Assembly: GCF_030867145.1 (NCBI RefSeq)
Contig: NC_134414.1
Location: forward strand, 132,258,465-132,322,464
Reading direction: 5' to 3'
Source of the DNA: Opisthocomus hoazin
Lineage: Eukaryota > Chordata > Aves > Opisthocomiformes > Opisthocomidae
DNA: 64,000 nt
Shown: one piece after another, positions 52,386 to 64,000 of the stretch
Layout of the letters: each line of letters opens with the position of its first letter
Numbering within the stretch: position 1 is the first letter of the stretch
Program-made: the position numbers and the translations under genes
Notes under the pieces: generated by a model
What the model was told of the DNA's origin: nothing
The model's database searches: none
The model's input: only the letters and a program-made list of their open reading frames with translations

Positions 52386-53587
52386 TGCTGCAGATACTAG
52401 ATGCAGCATTACTTAGTTCTGCAGGCACTGCTAGTGCTTTGGAGCCATTAGGAGATATGCTGCAGTATTCTCTTTCCATGCCATGTTACAGCCATGAAAT
52501 GGAGCAAGATTGCAGTGCCTTGAACTAAATTCGTAGCTGCAGCATTACTATTCAAATGAATAACTGTAACCAGTTTAATGGGTTTTATTTTAGTACCCAG
52601 GCTCTATACTAAATTAGGGGAAAGAACAGAAAAGCTTTATTTATTATTTGGCAAACACAGAAACACTAGAGTTGCAATGAGAATAGCAAAAGTTCAGACT
52701 TGGTCAGTGACAGGTACAACTAGACCTGTATCCGCAAGACTGTGTTGCATGAAAGTAGTGTCATCTGGTCTTGCTGCAGCAGCCGTGCTGCTGAAGCTCC
52801 TGCATCTGCAAAGGTCTGACTCATGGGTAACCATTTTTCTGCCCCACTATGAGGGCAGAAGGAGCGCAGAAGGGTGTTACCTCACAGCACTTCATCCTTT
52901 AGATGCAGAAGAGTGATTCCATCCCATATTACTCAGGACTATAGCCAGAAGAAGCTTTGCATTTTGTGCTGGTCAAGGAGGCTGAGTGTGTATCCCCTGA
53001 GCCCTGAAGTCCTCTGTACACAAACCAGGTATGGCAGAAGCAGTGGCAGTAGCAGAAGCAATATATGTCTGCTTCCAAGCTAATGCGGCCGCATCATGGC
53101 ATTTCACAGTGGGAAAAAAGTGTTTTTCATGTCAGTTCATTGCATCACTGAGGTCGCACATTTTGAACACATTTTCCATATTTTATTACGCGCTGTCTCA
53201 GAGTGATGCTGGCAGTTTTGATAAAGTGGAGTGGCTTGGATGAGTCAGGGAGGCTGCATGATCTGGGAGCTGTAAATTGAATTCAATTGCTGATTACTTT
53301 TCTATGCCATCTTTGCAGCAGGACTTTTTTTTTTTGTTTTAATAAGCTTCCTACATTGCCAGTTTCTATAAAAGTGTGAGGATTTGGGATGCCTTACTAT
53401 GTGTTTGAAATGAGGTTACAGAAGCCTTGGTAATGTGGAGAAGGATAAGGCTGCTAGAAAGCTATGCTTCACAAGGGACAAAGATAAATCCTTGTCAACT
53501 TTTTAGCTCAAAGTTATTATCTTCTTTCAGAGTAATGTATGTGGTGAAGGCTGGAGTTCGTTTGTCAAGACTTCCTACTCTTAATGG

Positions 53588-53815
53588 TATTTTTTCTAGC
53601 ACCTTTCACTTGATGTTCTGAAGGTACTTTGAGTAAGTTCAGTCACCTTCTTGAAAAGCAGGAAAGATTAAAAACCCCCTTATATTACAAGGCAGGTCCA
53701 GTGATTTGCTCAGTGCCCACCAGCATCTCAGGGGTAGAAACAGATTTTAAACTCCAGCACCTAGACTGTCAGCATCAGACTCCAGCCCTGGGAAAGCACA
53801 CCTTTTCATAACCCA
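53588..53815 (+). repeat. MIR/CORE-SINE-like relic, near full length
   Basis: Blocks in order: TAGCACCTTTCACTTGATGT, CCAGTGATTTGCTCAGTGCC, AGGGGTAGAAACAGATTTTA AACTCCAGCACCTAGACTGT and CATCAGACTCCAGCCCTGGG. These correspond to the amniote MIR-type element (TAGCAC..TTCA.., GTGACTTGCCCA.., GGCAGAGCTGGGA.., ACTC-CAGTGC). Confidence 0.55.
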
Positions 53816-54816
53816 TTCTTCCTGCCACTTCCCTGCAGAGACGCTGGTTTGGCTTCTACTTGGTGTAGCTCTTTTTTTGTAAACAGTAAGCTACTGCTTA
53901 AGATCCCATGATACCAGAGGATGTTTCAGAGCTGTTTTCTTTTTGGTAGTAGCTGTAGAAAATTCAGATATGATACCACTTGGAATATTGCCGTGGAGGA
54001 AAAAAGTGCTAGCTGCAGTGCTATTTTTCCAAGGTTATGATAAGCCTTTGGATTACTTTTGTAATAGCTTCCTGCCTGCATGCATAGTATTAAATCACGG
54101 GTTAAGTAATACAAACAAACAGCAAATGCAAAACTTAAGTCATGAAGTCTCAGAGGAAAGGTAAGGAAGCTGCACTGAAACCTTAGTAAAGAAACAACTG
54201 AAAGAAATTTTCCTGTTCTGGCAAAACAGCTAAATGCCATGATAAATCTTTTCCATCTGCAACTCTGAAATCTATTATTTTGAAAGCATAGTTTTCAAGT
54301 AATTGGTGAACAACTTTTTCATAGATTGATCACCGTTCCTAGATCAGATTACCACCAAAAAAAAGATACAGAAGTGACAGTCACAAACCTTTGTGACAAA
54401 CCTTTCCCTGCTCACACAAAGCTTTGATCAGAGAAAAGTTGGAGAGAGGACAAGAGCTAAGTTGTGCAAGAGGAGACATCCTTATCAACTGCAGGGTTTC
54501 GGCAGACATCCTAGAATGTCTACACAGAATATTCCGCCATTAAATAACCCAGGAGCCTGTTGCCATCGTTACTGACTTCCACAGATCTCTCCCCAGAAAT
54601 AATTTCGAATAGTTTTACTAGGGGATATTTAACCAGTTCTGATAGAGCCATTCTTCAAATCTGGGCATGAGGAACTGTGTAACTTGACTATTATGTACAC
54701 GTAGTAAAAAGTCATGCACAGCTTATAAACAGAAGATGATGCAATTTTTGTTTGGGTCCACTAGTAGTGAGGAAGTTAGACGATTCCTGCTCTTTTACCT
54801 CCTGCATGGTTTAATC

Positions 54817-54932
54817 ATAGTAGTACAGGCTTTTGTCAGAGCACTGATATAACTACTCTGTATATAGTAGTATACAGACTACTACTCTGTATATAGTAGT
54901 ACAGGCTTTTGTCAGAGCACTGATATAACTAT
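54817..54932. repeat. Local direct duplication with an internal inverted repeat
   Basis: A 39-nt segment beginning ATAGTAGTACAGGCTTTTGT and ending GATATAACTA occurs at 54817-54855 and again at 54893-54931, offset 76 bp. The spacer carries ACTACTCTGTATATAGTAGT twice (54853 and 54881, offset 28 bp), and AGTAGT/ACTACT arms form small hairpins. Confidence 0.9.
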
Positions 54933-57900
54933 CCCCACTCTGTGCATCAGGCTGTAAAATTTGCCCTGTTCTAGTAACTCTTACCATTTGTGCTAATAAA
55001 TTCATTCCCTAAAATGGTTGCAAATTACAGAGCTGTTGCAATTACAGTCACTCTTCCAGGATCATTACAATGAGGTAAAGCCAATTTGATGAGTGTTTGC
55101 CATTACAGTTTCAAATGTCAGGACGGGGCATGGTATTTTTCCAATTACATGTCACTGCTAAAAGCTAGGTGTTTTTCCTAGTACTCTTTTCTAAAAAGGT
55201 CTTTTCTTGCTGTAGCTGTTGTTGTTATCACTATTTCTTTTAGCATGTATGCTTAAAATCTGTAACAGATCTCTAGCTACAGTCCTGTATTAAGCCTAGT
55301 CAGGCAGGGTGCAGTGTTTGAAGGTGAAGCTGCCAAAAAAACCGAAAAAAGCCCCCAGGCTACAGGAAATTCAGGTGGCATTGATTCAGGAGAAAGCCAG
55401 ATGCTTCAGGCTGAGTCAGTGCTGAATCTCCTGGAAGATTTAGCAGGCAGCATTTTACCAGGACCTTTTTATACATGAGCTGAGTAATTGAATCACCCTT
55501 TTCATCGAAGAGCTCTTCATCTTCTTTTTTATTTTAACATAATAGCTTTATATTTAGTCTTTGCGCTAAATTCAAGCTTGGCTATCTCTGTGCTGTCTGG
55601 AGGTTAGTGGTTCCTACTTGTTATTGCTGGAGAGCTTTATTGGAAGAGGAGTCATCACCAGATCATCAGAGGCAGAAATGTTCTAGAACTTTATGTGACT
55701 CACTTTTCTTCTCCAGTGGGCTTGTTGGACATTTGAGTGAAATTCATACGAAACCTAATGCACAAGGAGTTTTGAACAGATGAAAACTGAACTTTTCCCT
55801 CTCAACTTAAGTTTGGCCTCAAAATGTGTAAGTTCAGCTGATTCTCGAAGCATTGAGCAAGTCTCTTGTGATAAAATGGGTAGGAAAAATGTAAAGTTCT
55901 AATGAAGAAGACATTACGAAAACCAATCAAAGTATTTTTGAGGTATTCTTCATAATCTGAGAAGAGATACAAAAGAGGTGCAAGTCCTATTTTGTTTATT
56001 TTGAAAGGCTCACACAAAGCTCGTTTCCATGTATGGCTCAGTTACATTTTCTTTCAGTTTAATCCATGGGAAGCATTTTAGAAAAGGCCACAGCAGCCAG
56101 CTCTTTCAAAATCCATGGACTGCTGACCTGGGACTTAATATGGGCCACTATTTTCCAGGGATGTGACTGTAGCCGTCTGACTGAACAGCATTAAGAGGTC
56201 AGTCAGCTGTCATCCTTGTCGTGGAAACCAGCTGTTGTGATGGTGAGCAGGTTTCGCCTTCAGAGACTTTTGGTATCATTAAAAAGTTCTCACATGGCTT
56301 TCTCTAGAATAGACCGTGACCTACAGATCAGAACATCACTGTGAAATGCTGGAGGGGAAAATCTGAACTAATCACTCATAATAACTCTGCACAGACCCAC
56401 GGGGTAAATCTGAGGTCAGGGCTGAATTGATCCTTGATGTGAGAATGGCAGTAGCCGTAATTCACTTGCTGGTCATGGGAATGAGACTGAGCCAAACCCA
56501 GTTTTCTCCGAGCTGGATAAGGGGGAGAATGTGACTTAGAATTGTCTTAGTTTTACATGCAAAGGACCCTGTCTCTGCATGATCGTTCAAGCCAGTGCAA
56601 AGCAAATGCTGAGTAGGAACACTCAGAGCTCGTGATGTTTTACACTGGTTTTGTACTTTCTTTGTGCGGGCTTCTTTGTGTCAGAATAAAATGTTTACAG
56701 TTCAGAATGATCTTGCTTTAACAGTCACCAAAGCCAGGTGCTGTCTGGCAGCCCATGTTATGTGAGAAATGAAAAGAGATGCTTAGCTGGTCGCTTTTGG
56801 CCATATGTTTTGTGAGTTTGGATAGCTGGAGTGACAGCGTAGCCATTGAAACCCAGCTCCCGGCCCAACTCCCAGTGGCCTCCGTCCATTTGCATTCTAG
56901 TCATGAGAACTATTTCTCCTTTCTTTACTTTTTTGCTTTTGTGGTGCTGCAGATGGTGGGGGGAAGAGAGGGGGAGAGAGGGAGAGAAAATCTGGGGAAG
57001 GGGCTTCTGCGTCTTGTCACTACAATTCATTGTGATCTGACCTTCTGGATTTTCAGCCCCGCTCAGCCATCCACCACTCCTTATGTGACTGCCACTTTGC
57101 ATTATTGTAATTAGCAGCTGCCGGCCCCAGAGATTTGACGGTAGAAGTGAAAAAGTCCAAGAAGCTCTCTGCCAATTTAAAATTAACCCTGTCACTGCAG
57201 GACGGGTTGTCTTGCTCCAGAAGTAGCTCCTTGGCATTCGCACTGAGAAAATCCCATGCTCCTGCTGTTGTAATCCAGCTCCCTTCCCTCAATCTGTTTT
57301 GTTCTCCTTGTGTCCTCCCAGCTCCCAGGGCTCCTCCACTGTCCTTCCTCTTCATGTGCTGCCCCTCATTGCTGGCTGTGCGAAACAAAGCTGCTGATGT
57401 GAGCGCTCACGCTGACAGTCCCAGAGTCAGTGTGGGTGCATGATAAACATGGCTTTCCGTGGCTGTGCCAAACGAGGTCTGTCTGCCCAGCCTGAGCAAA
57501 GACCCTAGTGCTCTGTGTGCCTCTCTTCTCCTCCCCCTGCGCAAGCACCACAGAGGACACAATTGGCTGTGTCCCTGCCCATTTATGTGGCCTTTGGTCC
57601 ACGCTGCTGTCTAAGACTCACCATCTTTGCTGCTGTGGCTACCTTGGCCAGGTGGATGAAAGCTAGGTCAGATCTGCCTCCTCATGCTACAAATTCCTCG
57701 CCTTTGTAAAGGGGTTACAGACTTTCTCCAAGGTGTGACTGGAAGCTAATGTTGTCAAGGCCGCTGTTACACAGCATTTACGAATTGTACTTCATTATCT
57801 TGTAGGCAGGGGGTGGCTGGAGGTCATCGTTGCTGCTGCTCCGTACGGCTAATGAGGAACTGCTCCTGCTCACCTGCCGTGCCGAGGTGACAGCACAGTG

Positions 57901-59329
57901 ACAGCTGAAAGGAAGGTTGCCTTCCCCCCAGGAAATATTGAGTTTTAAGCAAAAAATGGAAAATGGTGAGTGCAACAGTATCACATAAAGAGAAAAATAT
58001 AGTTGCTTGACCTGTTCCGCACCCTCTTATATCAGTACAGTTTTTTTTACTCCCAGTTCATAAAAGCTGGTACTCCTAGTCCTTTAGGATAAGGTCATAC
58101 CCTTTTTTGCAGTAGTTCCACAATGCCATAATTAGTTCTGATCTGTGATGTGCTACCCCCACCCCGCCTGTTGTTGTAAGCAGTTACAATGATCACTGTT
58201 GCTACAAATTGTCTGTTTCTTAGTTTAGCTTGTCTGTTTATGGGGCTGGGGCAGCTCAGCTCCTCATCATCACCCCAACAAGCATAACTGCGAGCCCTTG
58301 AAAAATGATTTCAGTATCTGGTCTTTACATGCTCAAACCATGTAGTTCCTGAACCTGCCCTCAGCTTTCAAACGTGCAGATTTGCCTTTGCACCACACAG
58401 TTCATCATACCTTATGCCCATCCACATGGCAGGCCATTGTCGTAAGAGCACTCCTGTGTTTTGTTGGTGTGCCTGACACCATGCTAGATCCCAGCAGTAA
58501 CTGCGTTCCCCAAGAAGCAGCAAAGTGCCTACGTGGCTATTACTGCCTTTAGCTTTTCTAATCACATTGAATTCTGATGGTTTGTCGACTACTTCCACAG
58601 GATAATGCATTCTTTCCTTTTCTTTGTGCTATGCTCTGGGCTATTTTATTGCATTAAAAGCTCCAGCAGCCTTATTAGGGCAGTGGACTCCTCGTTTGTC
58701 TCCTCACCTTTAGCGTATTTACAGCCACTGCTCACCATCAGAGAACACTGTGAGTCTGTAGAAGAGAGTAACCTTGGTGTTATTATTTACTTTCTATGGA
58801 TAAATGAAGAGAAAATAGTTGCCAGTAAATGTGAAGACAGACATGGAAAAGATGAAGAACAATCAGCAGAACTCTAAAAAGTGTCTGGAAACAAAGTTAT
58901 GTGTTTGGGTTGTTCATAAGGTGAGGCACTGGAAGAGCGGGCCTGGCAGGCATTAGTGGGATAGTCTGTGCTTGTATTTTGTGACTGCCTTCAAGGGAAT
59001 ATGACATGATTAAGAGAAATTTCTGCTCATTATTTAAATGCCTGGCTAAATTTTATGTCCATGCAGCGCAATGCAAAGTGTCAGCACTCATTGGTTCTGC
59101 AGCTCATGATTTAAGCTAACTAGAAATGTGTGTGGATAAGTCTTGCACTACTAGGTTAAGCTGCCTCTGTAGCCATACCCAGTGACACTTTCTGATGAAG
59201 CATGGGAAATGGAAGGGTTTGTCTTTGGTAGGCATCAAATCCTTGGCACTAGCTGAAGGAAATAAGGGCCAAAAGTTGCCGTTCTACTAACCTTGGGCAG
59301 CAACACCTCATTGTCCTCACACTGCAGTG

Positions 59330-59505
59330 CGCACAGCATAGTTCAGGTTGGAAGGCATTCTGGAGGTTTCTGGTTCAAGCTCTTGTTCAAATCAGGGTTG
59401 GCTGAAGATCAGACCAGGTTGCTCACAGCTTTATCCAGTCTTGAAAAATTCCAAGGACAGAGAACACACAGCCTCTCATTTTTCCACCTGCAAACAGAAA
59501 GTGTA
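59330..59505 (-). mobile_element. Diverged CR1 3' terminus
   Basis: TTCAGGTTGGAAGGCATTCT, GGAGGTTTCTGGTTCAAGCT and CCAGTCTTGAAAAATTCCAA GG are decayed antisense CR1 3' UTR blocks in the expected order. The frames at 59293-59556 and 59348-59539 run through this repeat and are not genes. Confidence 0.72.
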
Positions 59506-60094
59506 TGTTACAGTGCATGGCAGTGTAATATCTTTGTGACCAGAGGAACCTGGTAACAGAATCAAAGCTGCTGTTATTCTGCTACTTGTGCACTTCTCTG
59601 CTCTGTAGCTGTCTTTATCACTATCCCCTTCAAAGTGTTATACTGAAAATAGTGTATTTTTCACTTTACAAGGCATGTCCTGCCTCTGTGACCTTAGGGT
59701 ATTTCGCAGCATGGATGCATGCCACACATGTAGTGAAAGTCAAAGACTGTTTCCCAGTCTATATTAGGCACATTTGCCAGTTCACACCTGGTTATTTTTA
59801 CAAAGGATGCAAATCTCAGCAGCTAAAAAGAGTACGTCAATGTTCTTTTATGTCAGCAGTGAGTTAGACCAATTGCCTGGGGAACCGTTACTATCCATAG
59901 CCCAGTAGCGGTGCAACTCTCCAGATGCCCTGGCAACTTTGCACCTTGCAAAAGAACTGTGCTGATTGCTTGAAACCCTTTTTATATCTTCCTTCCAACA
60001 AGATTTTTGTGTGTTTAAACTTAGGCTGCAGAATATCAGCAGTTCAGCGAGAGGTGCTGCTTTAGTAAATCCTAGATTCCTGAGTTAATAAATC

Positions 60095-60230
60095 CTGACA
60101 CACTGGGTTTAGTCACAGCTCAAGCTGGCTCTGCCACTAGCCTGTTCTGTATCCTTTAGCAAATTACTTTGCCTCTTCATGTTCCTGTTTGGCCTTCTGC
60201 TCATTTTTGGTCTTTCTGGCCTGACGCTGT
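60095..60230 (-). repeat. MIR-like relic
   Basis: GACACACTGGGTTTAGTCAC, AGCTGGCTCTGCCACTAGCC, TGTTCTGTATCCTTTAGCAA ATTACTTTGCCTCTTCATGT follows the antisense MIR core (CCCAGCTCTGCCACT...TGTGACCTTGGGCAAGTCACTTC-CCTCT) closely and in one piece. Confidence 0.6.
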
Positions 60231-61789
60231 AATCTCAGTTGTTAAGTTACTGTCCCTTACTGTGGATTTTACAGTCCATGTCTTGCAACCCCAAGCAAAT
60301 GCCTGTACTCCCCAGCTATTAACTATTTGTTTCTTGCTTATTGCTCTCTGTGTTTTCACAGGAAAGCTCACAAATGTCTCTGTCTTGTCCTATTGTGGTA
60401 GAAGATGGGGAAAAAAGCTTCCAATTATTCAGCAGAAAACAAAAAACTGTTTCTTACCCAGCAGTTATAGTAAATACTACGAGCCTGTCTCTCTAGATAT
60501 ATGATTTCCTGACATTAAATGAATTTGACATTTACAGCTGCTTTTATTTCTTCCAAGAGACTTGTCTCTTTTTTCCCACTTAAAGTGCTGTTGTAGTCTG
60601 AAAATTGTTGTTAATATTGGCACCATGGGGGCTCCATATTTCTTATGTCAAATCTACTCAGAGCACGAACATGTGGATCGACAGCAAGAAACTCCCTGGC
60701 TTTTGTGGCCTTTGAGTCACGGTGGAAAAGGCATTTGCTGACTCGTAACCCTGCAAACCCAGATCTCAGAGCCTGCCTGAACTGTGCAGAAGTGATGGAG
60801 GGTGATGAAGGAGAGCATGACGCACAGCACTGAGAATAGGCTGTGCAAGAAAAGCAGAGGCAGCAGGCTTCTCTCCCTTGTCCTGCTCTTGCTGCTACGG
60901 AGGATTTATGACGTTGTAACAGGCTCTGCCGTGAGTTGAATACGAATAGCACTTCTCTCGGACCATAGTACAACCAGAATTTTGCTGCATTGGCTTCATT
61001 GTTTTGCTTCAGTACTCCAGTGAGCTGACTGGCAAAGTCCAAAGCTGCATGCTAAGATCCCTGCAGCACTGCAGGCAAAAAAAATGCCTAAGCTGCAGGA
61101 ATAAGGAAATAATGTACCCCATACGTGTCCTTCGCTTACGCAGAGATTCCCTGGGGAACAGTGAAAACCTGGACAGGGTGTCGCCAAAAATTCCTTCTTC
61201 ACTGTCATCCACTGCAGATAAAATAATTTGCATACAGTTACTGCTCTATGAATTGCCTGGTACGGTCTCTGCCCTCCGCAGCAGAGAATTGCTGGCTGCC
61301 TTCATACACAATGGGGAGATGCAGCTTCCCATAAACATGAGGCTGGGATGATGGGATCGCTTATCATTTCACCAAGATGAAACCCAATTAGAAAAAACAA
61401 TTTCACCGCAGTATGTACATCACTTACTGACTTACTCTATCCATTGTTGTCTCTTGCTTACAGCCTAAATATGAGACTCTGAGTAAGGACCATGAGGTGT
61501 TCACAGTGCTGAACACAGTGGGATCCTGATCCTGCTTCATCAATCACTATCACCATCACATCAGCATTCATTTGTTTACACTGTCTGTTCTTTCAGTAGG
61601 AAGCTCTGCTGGGAACCATGGTGGTAATAAAGATAGAGCACTGCTTTTCTCAGCCATGTCTCCTTTTAGGAAAGTAAATGGCTTAGCTCTTTATAGCACC
61701 CAAAATGACATTTTCCCACAGATAGCAGTGATTATTTTCTGAGTTGGCTTTCCTCTTTTATTCCTATCTGATGCTTTTTTACACCGTAA

Positions 61790-61950
61790 TATTTGATAGC
61801 TTTCTAGCACTTCCCATTTAAGGATCTTGAGGCATTTCTATCTATGAGGTACAGAAATATTATATCTATTTTATATCTATTTATATATATATCTATTTTA
61901 CAGAAAAAATGGGAAACTGAGGAAAAGCACAGTAAGGTTTACTTGTCATC
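61790..61950 (+). repeat. MIR-like relic with an AT-rich expansion
   Basis: TAGCACTTCCCATTTAAGGA TCTTGAGGCATTTCTATCTA TGAGG and then ATTTTACAGAAAAAATGGGA AACTGAGGAAAAGCACAGTA match the 5' part and core of an amniote MIR-type SINE. A (TATCTATTTATA)-like AT-rich patch at 61855-61905 lies between them. The 170-codon frame at 61844-62356 starts inside this repeat and is not called a gene. Confidence 0.55.
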
Positions 61951-64000
61951 ATGGTTATGCACTGAGCTTATAGCAAACCTGGTAATTAAAAGAAACAAGT
62001 CACCACCATTTCTTCCTGTTTTTAGCCATTCCCTTCCTTTGTGCCTAATCTCCCTCCTGTCTTCTTTTCCTTCTAGCGTTTTGCTGCTGTCTTATCCTCT
62101 CCTGCAGCAGGTCTTATCCCTAAAAGTGGGGTTTGTTTTCCAGATTTGTGAATGTGGATCTGATCCCCAACCACTCCTTTCATGTATGCAGAAACTATAC
62201 AGCACTCACACACTGCTGGTCCTGCTTCTCTTTTACATGCTAACAGCTACGTATTTCCATAGCAAACTCCCAGCTATTTCAGGGACCTTGGGCACTGGCA
62301 GGAATTCTCATCTCTCCTGCTTTTTTCCTATGGCCCATTATAGTGCTGGCATTTAGCTTTGTGTTATAGTCCGTTAGTATTTTGCTTTATAAATAGATCA
62401 CTCTGAAATATTGTGGAGCTTGCAGTGTGTGTAGACTTGGAGAACAGTGTTCCTTGGGCCCTTCTGGACGACCGCGTATGACTACCTGCAGTAGTATGTG
62501 GGAATGAGGGCCAACTTTTCCCAACCTGTATTTCAACACACATTCCTAGTAGAAATTTTCTTTGTGTTATTCCCACATTGACAGAAACTCCCAAATGCTT
62601 CCTAGATAAGATCTTCAGTGTTAGCCCTGCAGTGCACCCCAAAAAGGTAATAATCTGTGCATGATGCAGCTGGATAAAGGGAAGCGTTTATGGTTTGAGT
62701 GTTTTTTTTGCATTGTTTTCTTTTTTTACCCTTCTCAAAAAATAACGTAACTTCCACATCTGGTTATTTCATAATGCTCTGGGCAATGTACTCTGTGAAG
62801 TAAGAGTAGCCAATTCAAAATTCTGATTTGTATTGATGTGGGCACTCTTTGTATTTTGGGCACTGTGTAAATGCCTTTGCTGGATAGATTTGTTATCTTG
62901 TTTTTAATACATTGAAACAAGGGGCAGCTGCTAAGGAGGAGGGGAGGCTCTTTGCCAATGTGAGGACACCAGGGAAGCTGTCTGCCAATTTCAATAAGAG
63001 AAGAACAATTTTGTTTTCCTTTCCACTCCTCTACTTGCTTGCAGTGCTTCTACTCCTTCACATTCCCTCCTGGGTAGAGGTAGGAGTTCAGTCTCCAGAC
63101 TGAATCATTTCTTGCTCCCTTCACTAATGCTGTCAGCAGAGCAGAGTTATGTGTCACAACAGTGTTTTTGTGTTGTGGGTAACTCTGTGCACTGGGTTGA
63201 TATAAGCAGGCTTATAGCCCCTTTCCCCTGTAGCTTGCTCAATGCAATGCACATGCTGCAGATCACTAAGGCTAAAATTACTTGGCTGTATGTATCTTCC
63301 CTAAAATGACTTCAACCCCTGTCTCTCTCCTAAAAGTATCGCAAGACCTCTGAAACGTTGTCTTTAGTCTGAGTGTGCTCAGAGGAAAAATTATTGATTG
63401 TAAAGATCTGTTTTTCTTCTCGCTTATTTTACATCACCAGTTACCTGTGTGAACGAGGCAAGGTGAAACAGCCGTAAGAAAGAGTAGCCCCATGCTGATA
63501 AGCTGGCTACCAGCTGATCTGACTTTGCAGCATGTTCCAGTTAGCTCTACCCAAGAGAGCATCAGTGACTAGGGTAACAACATGGATGGGCGATTCTCAA
63601 GGGATTCAGTCAATACCTAGTGGATCATCAGCCTCATGTTACGTGCTCTGGTACTGGGGGAAGTGGTAGTTTTCAGGTTGGACAAAAAATGAGCTCTCTG
63701 CTATGCTATTTTCCACAAGAGCAGAGGCTGTCACAGCCTTATTCTAAACACACAATTACCCATCCATACCTGTCTGTGCCACTGCTTGCTAGATGCTAGT
63801 TACATTCTGCCTTACTCAGAATTTCCCAAGCGCTTTTCATTTGCAAAAGCAATCCTCCCTACTTTCTGCCCTGGACTGCTGGTAAATAAGTAGATGTGTT
63901 ACTGCGTTGGGGGAAAAATTTGCCCTGTACATGGAGCAGAGAGTATACTGGAAATGTCCAATGTCAACTATGCTAATTGATGGAATGATGAAACATCCCA

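Larger units (their letters stand above)
49065..64000. other. Upstream flank of DPT: non-coding
   Basis: It contains the AT tract at 49260-49390, CR1 ends at 52285 and 59330, MIR-like relics at 53588, 60095 and 61790, and the duplication at 54817. Segments at 55010-55500 and 57060-57270 have dense homeodomain, E-box and AP-1-like motifs and little repeat character. I recognise no coding exon; in human the next gene on this side, ATP1B1, is several hundred kb away. Confidence 0.68.

Noticed and set aside
56758..57243. 161-codon minus-strand frame, and an overlapping 111-codon frame at 57053-57388
   Set aside because: No homology recognised. Open frames on both strands in several phases argue for low stop density, perhaps constrained non-coding DNA.
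61844..62356. 170-codon plus-strand frame with hydrophobic stretches
   Set aside because: It starts inside a MIR-like relic with AT-rich filler; the hydrophobic stretches reflect T-rich sequence, not designed membrane helices.
49065..64000. Searched for ATP1B1 exons, expected on this side of DPT from human gene order
   Set aside because: No Na,K-ATPase beta-subunit motif was seen; in human the gene is several hundred kb away.

Overview
This is a piece of a bird nuclear genome. The evidence is a set of CR1 retrotransposon 3' ends on both strands (characteristic 8-bp terminal repeats such as ATTCTATG and RT C-terminal coding frames), several very old MIR/CORE-SINE-like relics, vertebrate-type split coding exons and low gene density. 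I cannot name the species from the sequence alone.

The only protein gene I can support is dermatopontin (DPT), an extracellular-matrix protein. It is on the minus strand and can be assembled completely from four exons: exon 1 at 48638-48936, exon 2 at 38728-38853, exon 3 at 27523-27630 and exon 4 at 22039-22105. The 600-nt CDS encodes 199 residues including an 18-residue signal peptide. All three introns have GT-AG ends and are in phase 2. A TATA box lies about 55 bp upstream of the ATG, and the first polyadenylation signal lies about 155 nt after the stop codon.

Layout: 1-21.9 kb is non-coding DNA beyond the 3' end of DPT. It holds several CR1 copies, including one CR1 inserted into another (13.07-13.53 kb) directly followed by a perfect (CCCTT)49 array (13.53-13.78 kb). 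21.9-48.99 kb is DPT, whose introns of 5.4, 11.1 and 9.8 kb contain a few old CR1 and MIR-like fragments. 49-64 kb is the upstream flank, with scattered repeats and some stretches whose motif content resembles conserved non-coding regulatory DNA. That resemblance is an impression, not a demonstration.

I found no RNA gene, CRISPR array, second protein gene, intact mobile element or undescribed system. The most useful observations are the full DPT gene model (which single-frame ORF finding breaks apart), the way its first two introns sit inside Trp codons so that retention gives an immediate stop, and the nested CR1/pentanucleotide array.
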